NCBI GenBank assembly: GCA_030267965.1
Contig: BRYA01000416.1
Location: 1 to 16,289 of the forward strand
DNA length: 16,289 bases
Source of the DNA: Triparma columacea
Taxonomy: Eukaryota; Sar; Bolidophyceae; Parmales; Triparmaceae
Direction: 5' to 3'
Both the position numbers and the translations under genes were made by a program. Below the pieces are notes generated by a model, which made no database searches, was not told where the DNA came from, and saw nothing but the letters and a program-made list of their open reading frames with translations. Numbering within the stretch: position 1 is the stretch's first letter; the number at the start of each line of letters is the position of its first letter. Positions 9,400 to 15,521 of the stretch are shown here, in pieces.

Positions 9400-9424
9400 T
9401 CACTCCCTCCCCCCCCCCCCCTCT
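9318..9424. repeat. Polypyrimidine/polypurine tract
   Basis: About 107 bp almost entirely C and T on the plus strand, with C-runs of up to 13 bases. It overlaps the last codons and stop of the carrier gene (stop complement at 9400-9402). Such tracts can form triplex or i-motif/G-quadruplex structures, and they are prone to homopolymer-length errors, so the exact carrier C-terminus is uncertain. Confidence 0.75.
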
Positions 9425-10359
9425 CCCGTGAATCCTCTAACCGCTTCATAAACGAACGTCCCAATCCCGTACATCCACATAGTATGGTAGCTATTATCAA
9501 GAACCTTCGCCCCCAGCCCCCTCCCAAAGCCCCCCCACCCCGCCTCCCTGTATATCCTAACAGCCACGCTAACCGGGTCCCTTTTAACCCTACCGTCCCC
9601 TACCGCAGGTTTCTGAGCGTTCGTAATAATGCAATCGATAGGGTGTGTAATAGCGCTCACCGCTCCCCCCACCATACCGCAGCCCATCAGCTCAGCCAGA
9701 CCGAGCTCCTCACCCTCACCACGACCCCTCCTCCTCTGCACGAACCACTCCTTAACCCTGGCTGATACGGTGAACCTTATACACCAGTCCAACCCACGCC
9801 TTGTGCACATGGCGAGGATGCCGTCGTAGAGACTACCTATACCTTGTTTTTTTACCACCTCCCTAACAGCGTCTAAGAACCCCATTTCCCCGATCTTAGC
9901 GTCAGCTACAGCAACAACCTTAAGTTTCTGTGTCGGGCAGACGAAGAACGCTTGCGCGATACCCCCGCTAACCCCAGCCAGCGGTTCTACCAGCCTACAG
10001 TCGACCTCTGTTTTCGTGGTGAGTATATGTTTAACCTCGGTGTTAACGAAGAGTACTGGTAAACCCTTGACTGTTTGAATAACCCCCCAGGGCCAGAAGC
10101 CTCTATAAAACGTTCCTATATACCCAGTTTCCTTCACAAGTTGTTTATGTATACTAGCATAACCCATTGCTTTCGAACCCTGCATTTGCTTGGCGAGTCT
10201 AAGGACCTCGACGTAGTGACCGCCTGTTATCATTTCACCGAGACAACATAATGGACCGATTGCTATCTTCTCAAATGCTGGAGTACGGTTTCGGGGGGGG
10301 AGGTTTCGGGGGGGGAGGAGGGGGAAGGAGGGGGGGGATAGAGCTACTGGGGCGACCAT
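9400..10359 (-). CDS. Divergent mitochondrial carrier family (SLC25) protein
   Basis: 319-residue, apparently intronless member of the mitochondrial carrier family: three repeats of about 100 residues with six membrane helices, normally in the inner mitochondrial membrane. Repeat 1 (about 34-115) has Y49-V-E51-V-L-R54 where PxExxR is expected, then FYRG at 84-87. Repeat 2 (about 124-207) has P142-T-Q-K-L-K147 and LYDG at 177-180. Repeat 3 (about 221-310) has P240-I-D242-C-I-I245, lacking the usual K/R, and FGRG at 278-281. The signature is thus imperfect in all three repeats, so the substrate cannot be assigned and transport may be altered. The start is the first ATG; the first 25 residues are Pro-rich and include a short duplication of PPRN. 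The C-terminal GEGGGGRE lies in the homopolymer tract. Family call firm, substrate unknown. Confidence 0.85.
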   Translation of the reverse strand: MVAPVALSPPSFPLLPPRNLPPRNRTPAFEKIAIGPLCCLGEMITGGHYVEVLRLAKQMQGSKAMGYASIHKQLVKETGYIGTFYRGFWPWGVIQTVKGLPVLFVNTEVKHILTTKTEVDCRLVEPLAGVSGGIAQAFFVCPTQKLKVVAVADAKIGEMGFLDAVREVVKKQGIGSLYDGILAMCTRRGLDWCIRFTVSARVKEWFVQRRRGRGEGEELGLAELMGCGMVGGAVSAITHPIDCIITNAQKPAVGDGRVKRDPVSVAVRIYREAGWGGFGRGLGAKVLDNSYHTMWMYGIGTFVYEAVRGFTGEGGGGRE

Positions 10360-10469
10360 GATAACAAAGATGGATGTATTATTGGACAGAGAGGTATGCA
10401 GGGCAGGGGAAAGGTTAGGAAGGCAGGTTAGGGTTAACCTTGAAGGTTGGGTAAGGGTTATATATGGGT

Positions 10470-10497
10470 TAGGGCCCTATATATATATAGGGCCCTA
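10470..10497. repeat. Perfect 28-bp palindrome
   Basis: TAGGGCCCTA arms flank an alternating TA core, and the whole is self-complementary over 28 bases. An extra partial GGGCCCTATAT unit follows on the right. It lies about 110 bp upstream of the carrier ATG and next to interior TTAGGG units. It could extrude as a cruciform or bind a dimeric protein; no function can be assigned. Confidence 0.85.
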
Positions 10498-10509
10498 TAT
10501 GTGCCGTCA

Positions 10510-10866
10510 ATGTTTGATTTTATTGGAGTTATAGTGTGGAATTGTGATGATTCTTTTGACTTATCGAGAATAGTTGCTCAGCAGGAAAGCTATTTTCCTA
10601 TCAGACGTGTATTGAGACTAGTGATTGAGACTAGGGTTTCTCTTACACCTAAAAAACAATTCTGTACTATTAACGTTCAATATTACGCTGCTTTGGTTGT
10701 TACAAATACAGCCCAACTATTTTCTCCTTATCAGTTCTTCACCAGATTCTCATCACTCTACATAGGTGTCACTTCCATTCCTCCGAAATTCAATCAACTT
10801 TTTAAAATTCCTACCATACTATTTGCTTACAAATGCGCAACTGGCCATACCGTTCTGTTTCGATAA
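10510..10866 (+). other. Unrecognised open frame, 118 codons
   Basis: ATG-to-stop frame starting MFDFIGVIVWNCDD and ending at a TAA in the duplication border. It is unusually long for such AT-rich DNA but has no recognisable domain, no signal or clear membrane pattern, and many aromatic residues. It could be a chance frame, an exon fragment or a remnant of a third duplicated unit. I do not claim it is a gene. Confidence 0.15.
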
Positions 10867-10919
10867 GATTACCTTTTGCCTCAGATAAAAAATATCACGA
10901 TTGATTCGCCAACAAAGAG

Positions 10920-12659
10920 TTACAGAAATTCCAGAATTACTCTCCACATAACCTTTGGGAGCCTCTTGCGTGTCGCGGTTACCCCAAGTGTTTGCGCTTC
11001 ACCTCCGTCCTGTCGCTTCCTCTTTTTTTGGGTAGTAAATAGTGCCTTGAGGCAGGTCAGAACGGTGACGCGTGAGAGTATGCGGTGCCACCTAGAATGG
11101 AGGAGGTCATAGACAGTCGGCATGTTTTGATCAGCAGCGGCAGAGATTAGGGCAGTGCAGTTGAGGAAGCAGTCATAACCGATGATGACCGCGGGAGATA
11201 AACTGAGTTTCGTCAAGCTGGGGCAATCCCTGAAGGCGGAACGGCTAATCGTCGTCACTGAGTCCGGGATGGTGATGGCCGTGAGGGAGAAACATCCTTG
11301 GAAGGCGCCAATGCCAATCTTTGTCACTCCATCAGGGATGGTAATGGCCGTGAGGGAGGAGCATTCGTAGAAGGCGCCATTGCCAATCGACGTCACAAAG
11401 TCCGGGATGGTGATGGCTGTGAGGGAGGAGCATCCGGAGAAGGTGTAATCGTCAATCATCGTCACTCCGTCCGGAATGGTGATGGTCGTCAGGGAGGAGC
11501 AATTTCTGAAGGTGTGCTTGCCGATCCTCGTCACTCCATCCGGGACGGTGATGGCCGTCAGGGCTACGCAATCCCTGAAGGTCCATGGACCAATTGTCGT
11601 CACTCCATCCGGGATGGTGATGGCCGTGAGGGAGGAGCATCCGGAGAAGAAACCAACACCAATTGTCGTCACTCCAATGGGGATGGTGATGGCCGTGAGA
11701 GAGGAGCATCCACAGAAGGCGCTAGCACCAATCCTCGTCACTCCAATTGGGATGGTGATGGCCGTGAGGGAGGAGCATTTTTCGAAGGCGCTAGCACCAA
11801 TCCTCGTCACTCCAATTGGGATGGTGATGGCCGTGAGGGAGGAGCATTTTTCGAAGGCGCTTCTGCCAATCTTCTTCACTGTGTCTGGGATGGTGATGGC
11901 CGTGAGGGAGGAGCATGTGTTGAAGGCGTCCTCGCCAATCGAAGTCACTCCGTCCGGGATGGTGATGGCCATGAGAGAGGAGCATTCGGAGAAGGTGAAT
12001 CTGCAAATCGTCATAACTCCGTCCGGGATTGTGATGGCCATGAGGGAGGAGCATCTGCAGAAGGCGCTTTCATCAATCGTCGTCACTGAGTCCGGGATTG
12101 TGATGGCCGTTAGGGAGGAGCATCCGTAGAAGGTGTAATCGTCAATCATCATCACTCCGTCCGGGATGGTGATGGCCTTGAGGTTGGAGCATCCGTTGAA
12201 GGCATATCCGCCAATTGTCGTCACTCCGTCCGGGATGGTAATGGCTGCGAGAGAGGAGCATTCGTGGAAGGCGTATTTGTCGATCGTCGTCACTCCGTCC
12301 GGAATGGTGATGGCCGTGAGGGAGGAGCATCTAGAGAAGGCGTGATTGCCAATCGTTGTCACTCCGTCAGGGATGATGATGGTCGTGAGGGAGGAGCATC
12401 TGCAGAAGGCACCTTCGCCAATCGTTTTCACTGAGTCTGGGATTGTGATGGCCGTGAGGGAAGAGCATTCGTAGAAGGCACCTTCGCCAATCGTTGTCAC
12501 AGAGTCCGGGATGGTGATGTCTGTGAGGGAGGAGCATCCGTCGAAGGCGCCCTCGCCAATTGTCGTCACACCTTGTGCAATAGTCACTTCTGTGAGTTCA
12601 GTATCGTCTTCGAAGCTCTCTGTCTCGTCTGTGCCATAGTATACTGCTGTTTTGGTCAT
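10920..12659 (-). CDS. BspA-like LRR_5 protein, copy A
   Basis: Intronless 579-residue leucine-rich-repeat protein of the LRR_5/BspA type. The start ATG (12657-12659) is chosen because the second copy begins at the same residue with a near-identical N-terminus (MTKTAVYYGTDETES). The N-cap is residues 1-30. Twenty perfect-length 23-residue repeats follow at 31-490, consensus VTTIGxxAFxxCSSLTAITIPDG. The C-terminal cap (491-579) has DCFLNCTALI, NMPTV.DLLH.RWHR, a basic KKRKR cluster at 545-549 and a final WRVILEFL. No signal peptide or transmembrane segment is seen. LRR_5 domains usually mediate protein binding and are secreted or surface-bound in bacteria and Trichomonas (family knowledge); the basic tail and missing signal suggest an intracellular, perhaps nuclear, role here (inference). 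Repeats 11-13 carry IPIG variants. Confidence 0.88.
   Translation of the reverse strand: MTKTAVYYGTDETESFEDDTELTEVTIAQGVTTIGEGAFDGCSSLTDITIPDSVTTIGEGAFYECSSLTAITIPDSVKTIGEGAFCRCSSLTTIIIPDGVTTIGNHAFSRCSSLTAITIPDGVTTIDKYAFHECSSLAAITIPDGVTTIGGYAFNGCSNLKAITIPDGVMMIDDYTFYGCSSLTAITIPDSVTTIDESAFCRCSSLMAITIPDGVMTICRFTFSECSSLMAITIPDGVTSIGEDAFNTCSSLTAITIPDTVKKIGRSAFEKCSSLTAITIPIGVTRIGASAFEKCSSLTAITIPIGVTRIGASAFCGCSSLTAITIPIGVTTIGVGFFSGCSSLTAITIPDGVTTIGPWTFRDCVALTAITVPDGVTRIGKHTFRNCSSLTTITIPDGVTMIDDYTFSGCSSLTAITIPDFVTSIGNGAFYECSSLTAITIPDGVTKIGIGAFQGCFSLTAITIPDSVTTISRSAFRDCPSLTKLSLSPAVIIGYDCFLNCTALISAAADQNMPTVYDLLHSRWHRILSRVTVLTCLKALFTTQKKRKRQDGGEAQTLGVTATRKRLPKVMWRVILEFL
11190..12569 (-). repeat. LRR array A, 20 units of 69 bp
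   Basis: Twenty consecutive 69-bp units with no length variation. The segment encoding SSLTAITIPDG is most conserved and the xxAFxxC positions vary. Because 69 is a multiple of three, the antisense strand and another sense-strand frame are also open for long stretches; these are by-products of the repeat. Confidence 0.92.
11715..11852 (-). repeat. Exact 69-bp tandem copy within LRR array A
   Basis: Positions 11715-11783 and 11784-11852 are identical over all 69 bases, while neighbouring units differ at several sites. This corresponds to adjacent LRR units carrying the RIGASAF variant followed by IPIG. It points to a very recent unequal exchange or slippage event of exactly one LRR unit. Confidence 0.9.
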
Positions 12660-13277
12660 TTGGGGAAGGGGAGAGTCCCGGTGATGAGAGGATCTTTTCA
12701 CCCGTCTTTTCGGTAAAAGTGAAAAGGCCCAAATTAATTGATACTGATTATCTGCGAATTCCTACATTATTGACAGGATCAGGAGGGTTAGTGTGGTATG
12801 ATGGAGTAAGAACAAGGAGAGGGAGAGTGAGACCCTCAAGGATGCATCATTGCGGCGTCAATGGTGGTTCTCTGCCCCATATAAACGCCAACATGATACT
12901 AACAGTATCGTAAATATGGCCGAAAGTAGTATTATCTCGTCTATGAGACGAATAATCCAAACCTAATGAACACGAAGTCAGTCAACCGTGATTGAAGAGT
13001 TGAAATAATTTGAACTTGGACGTAAATAGGAGATAAACATCAACGATAGGACCAAAAACAACTAGTGACAGCCTCGACAAGGGTTATCATTGTCATTGTT
13101 GTCCCGCCTTACCTATATTTTGATAAGATTTAATTTTGCCAAAATAGGTTGGTCCCAGTGAGATCTTTCTCAGATCAGATAAAACAATTGAACGATTGAT
13201 TCAACATGTAAAGTATATCACCTAGTATTATGATCCGATTGTTTCACTCCTGTCTTACTATACTGAACATAAAAGAG
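12660..13277. promoter_or_regulatory. Upstream region of LRR copy A and spacer to copy B
   Basis: The part next to the gene (12660-13122) is conserved with 14982-15425. Shared blocks include TTTGGGGAA, GAGAGTCCCGG, CCCGTCTTTTCGGTA, CTACATTATTGAC, GGAGGGTTAGTGTGGT and ATATGGCCGAAAGTAGT. No matching open frame is retained in both copies, so the conservation reflects recent duplication and probably a shared promoter. A hairpin arm pair CTTTTCAC/GTGAAAAG (12694-12701, 12719-12726) exists in copy A only. The remainder (13123-13277) is AT-rich 3' flank of copy B. Confidence 0.55.
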
Positions 13278-14981
13278 TTATAGAAATTCCAGAATTACTC
13301 TCCACAAAACTTTCGGGATCTTCTCACGTGCCTCAGTTGCCCTTAGCGCTGGTGCTTCAACTCCGTCAGTTCGCTTCCGCTTCCTAGCCGATCTCCTGGG
13401 TGGATTCTCCACGTGGTCCCAGGTTCCCTTAAGACACAAAAGAGCGTTGACGCGCTCGATCACAGCGACATTGCGGTGCCACCTGTAATGAAGGAGGTCC
13501 TCGACAGTCGGCATATTTTTATCAGCAGCAGCAGCGATTAGGGCAGTGCAGTTCAAGAAGCAGTCTCCACCGATGGAAACGGCAGGAGATAGAATGAGTT
13601 TCGTCAGGGCTGAGCAATCCCTGAAGGCTTCATCGCCAATCTCCGTCACTACGTCCGGGATGGTGATGGCCGTGAGGGAGGAACATCCGTTGAAGGCAGA
13701 CCAGTCAATCGTTGTCACTCTGTCCGGGATGGTGATGGCCGTGAGGGAGGAGCATTCAGAGAAGGCCATAGCTCCAATAATCGTCACTCCGTCCGGGATG
13801 GTGATGGCCGTGAGGGAGGAGCATCCGTAGAAGGCGGCCTCGCCAATTGTTGTCACTCCGTCAGGGATGATGATGGTCGTGAGGGAGGAGCATTCATAGA
13901 AGGTGTCATTGCCAATCATCGTCACTCCGTCAGGGATGGTGATGGCTGTGAGGGAGGAGCAGTCTTGGAAGGCTCTTTCGCCAACCTTCGTTAATCCGTC
14001 CGGGATTGTGATGGCCGTGAGGGAGGAGCATCCCAACAAGGCGCATTTGCCAATTATCGTCACTCCGTCCGGAATGGTGATATCCGTGAGGGAAGAGCAA
14101 TTTCTGAAGGTGTCATTGCCAATCATCGTCACTCCGTCCGGGATGGTGATGGCCGTGAGGGAGGAGCATCCCCAGAAGGCGTCACTGCTAATCATCGTCA
14201 CTGAGTCCGGGATTGTGATGGCCGTGAGGGAGGAGCATCCGTTAAAGGCGGCCTCGCTAATCGTCGTCACTCCGTCCGGGATTGTGATGGACGTGAGGGA
14301 GGAGCAATATGCGAAGGCGCAATCACCAATCATCGTCACTCCGTCCGGAATGGTGATGGCCGTGAGGGAGGAGCATGAGTTGAAGGCGCGTTCACCAATC
14401 GAAGTCACTCCGTCCGGAATGGTGATGGCCGTGAGGGAGGAGCATGCTGTGAAGGTGTGTTCGCCAATCGTTGTCACTCCGTCTGGGATGGTGATGGCCG
14501 CGAGGGAGTAGCATCCGTAGAAGGCGTAATCGCTTATGGTCGTTACTGAGTCCGGGATTGTGATGGCTGCGAGGGAGGAGCATGAGTTGAAGGCGTGTTC
14601 GCCAATGGAAGTCACTCCGTCCGGAATGGTGATGGCCATGAGGGAGGAGCATGCTGCGAAGGTGCGTTCGCCAATCGTTGTCACTCCGTCTGGGATGGTG
14701 ATGGCCGCGAGGGAGGAGCATCCTCTGAAGGCGTATTTGCCGATTGTCGTCACCGAGTCCGGGATTGTGATGGCCGTGAGGGCGGAGCATCCGTAGAAGG
14801 CGGAAGAGCCAATCGTCGTCACTGAGTCCGGGGTTGTGATGGCCGTGAGGGAGGAGCATCCTTCGAAAGTGTTGTCAACAATTGTCGTCACTCCTTGTGC
14901 AAAAGTCACTTCTGTGAGTTCAGTATCGTCTTTGAAGCTCTCTGTCTCGTCTGTGCCATAGTATACTGCTGTTTTGGTCAT
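13278..14981 (-). CDS. BspA-like LRR_5 protein, copy B
   Basis: Intronless 567-residue paralogue of copy A, same strand. The N-cap (1-30) differs from copy A by only a few residues. Nineteen 23-residue LRR_5 units fill residues 31-467, one fewer than copy A. The C-cap (468-567) keeps DCFLNCTALI, NMPTVEDLLHYRWHR and WRVILEFL, but has an about eleven-residue-longer linker with a basic RRSARKRKR cluster at 529-537. No signal peptide or membrane segment is visible. The C-caps have diverged more than the N-terminus. Within the array, units 3-5 and 6-8 form a duplicated block. Role as for copy A: probable protein-binding scaffold, target unknown. Confidence 0.88.
   Translation of the reverse strand: MTKTAVYYGTDETESFKDDTELTEVTFAQGVTTIVDNTFEGCSSLTAITTPDSVTTIGSSAFYGCSALTAITIPDSVTTIGKYAFRGCSSLAAITIPDGVTTIGERTFAACSSLMAITIPDGVTSIGEHAFNSCSSLAAITIPDSVTTISDYAFYGCYSLAAITIPDGVTTIGEHTFTACSSLTAITIPDGVTSIGERAFNSCSSLTAITIPDGVTMIGDCAFAYCSSLTSITIPDGVTTISEAAFNGCSSLTAITIPDSVTMISSDAFWGCSSLTAITIPDGVTMIGNDTFRNCSSLTDITIPDGVTIIGKCALLGCSSLTAITIPDGLTKVGERAFQDCSSLTAITIPDGVTMIGNDTFYECSSLTTIIIPDGVTTIGEAAFYGCSSLTAITIPDGVTIIGAMAFSECSSLTAITIPDRVTTIDWSAFNGCSSLTAITIPDVVTEIGDEAFRDCSALTKLILSPAVSIGGDCFLNCTALIAAAADKNMPTVEDLLHYRWHRNVAVIERVNALLCLKGTWDHVENPPRRSARKRKRTDGVEAPALRATEAREKIPKVLWRVILEFL
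13581..14891 (-). repeat. LRR array B, 19 units of 69 bp
   Basis: Nineteen uninterrupted 69-bp units encoding 23-residue LRR_5 motifs. Variation is concentrated in the three or four residues before AF and between F and C; the rest is close to the consensus of array A. Confidence 0.92.
14340..14753 (-). repeat. 207-bp higher-order duplication in LRR array B
   Basis: Units 3-5 (14547-14753) and units 6-8 (14340-14546) correspond in order. Protein variants KYAFRGC, ERTFAAC, EHAFNSC are followed by DYAFYGC, EHTFTAC, ERAFNSC. At the DNA level GGAGCATGAGTTGAAGGCG recurs exactly 207 bp apart, with long near-identical stretches between. This is a three-unit (3 x 69 bp) block duplication. Confidence 0.85.
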
Positions 14982-15521
14982 TTGGGGAAAGGGAGAGTCC
15001 CGGGGTTGAGAGGATCTTTTCTTTCACCCGTCTTTTCGGTAGCAGTCAAAACCCTTAACTAATTCTCTCGAGTTTCTACATTATTGACGGGCTCAGGAGG
15101 GTTAGTGTGGTGTGATGGAGAAGAACAAGGGAGAGGGAGAGTGAGACCCTCAAGAATGCGACATTGTGGCGTCAATGGCGGTTCTCTGCCCGATAGCAAC
15201 CCCATTATGGTACTAACAGTATTGGAAATATGGCCGAAAGTAGTATTATCTCCTCTGTGAGACGAAAAATCCAAAACTAATGATACTCAGTCCCGACCGT
15301 GATTGAAGAGGGGAAATAACTTGAAGTTGACCTGAATAGGCGATAAAAATCAAGAAGACGACAAATACCAAGTGTTGAAAGCCTCAACAAGTGTTATCAT
15401 TGTCATTGTTGTCCTTCTTACCTATTTCAAAGCTAAAAAGATTGGAGTCTGTTTTGGCAGACTTTGGTTGAGGAGGATTTTTGTTTGGTATTGTCTCAAA
15501 AAGGCAAGGCAAGGCACTAAA
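14982..15521. promoter_or_regulatory. Divergent intergenic region, LRR B and CM1 gene
   Basis: 540 bp between the start codons of two divergent genes. The left about 445 bp is the duplicated LRR upstream region; only about the last 95 bp is private to the plus-strand gene. The short frame beginning at 15372 is mostly in duplicated non-coding DNA and is not supported. AAGGCAAGGCAAGGC repeats occur just before the ATG at 15522. Confidence 0.45.

Larger units (their letters stand above)
10360..10869. other. Intergenic region between carrier and LRR genes
   Basis: This contains the presumed carrier promoter (minus strand, near 10360-10470), interior TTAGGG and GGTTAGGG units at 10425-10475, the palindrome at 10470-10497, and an AT-rich stretch with one unrecognised open frame (10510-10866). 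From about 10861 the sequence begins to match the 3' flank of the second LRR gene (from about 13121). Confidence 0.5.
10861..13122 (-). repeat. Tandem duplication unit A
   Basis: This unit and unit B form a head-to-tail duplication with a start-codon-to-start-codon distance of 2322 bp. Similarity covers the gene, the immediate 3' flank (AGTTA(C/T)AGAAATTCCAG at the stop codon), and about 460 bp upstream, ending at GTTATCATTGTCATTGTTGTCC (13083-13104). Compared with unit B, the distal 3' flank of A appears shortened by deletions (10861-10912 against about 13121-13271). Borders are approximate, read by eye. Confidence 0.85.
13121..15427 (-). repeat. Tandem duplication unit B
   Basis: Second unit of the LRR gene duplication, including its 3' flank, gene and about 445 bp upstream. 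The upstream similarity to unit A ends near 15425 (CTTACCTAT), just short of the plus-strand centrosomin-motif gene. The two units therefore keep the same orientation and most of a shared promoter region. Confidence 0.85.

Noticed and set aside
11298..12129. Long plus-strand open frames (263 and 217 codons) with repeats such as GMVMAVREEHP
   Set aside because: They are antisense to the LRR array. A 69-bp period is divisible by three, so any frame lacking a stop in one unit stays open through all units. Their periodicity and content are fully explained by the sense repeats.
12660..12701. N-terminal extension of LRR copy A from a GTG at 12701
   Set aside because: Copy B starts at the equivalent of the ATG at 12659, and the DNA upstream differs by indels between copies, as expected for a leader.
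13546..14825. Plus-strand and alternate minus-strand frames (for example HGHHHPGRSD repeats) across LRR array B
   Set aside because: Same cause as in array A. His-rich or Val/Met-rich products are frame shadows, with no caps or starts conserved between the two gene copies.
15372..15521. Longer N-terminus for the CM1 gene (hydrophobic VIIVIVVLLTY segment)
   Set aside because: This DNA is part of the duplicated LRR upstream region, where copy A has no equivalent frame. The ATG at 15522 starts exactly where private sequence with a sensible N-terminus begins.
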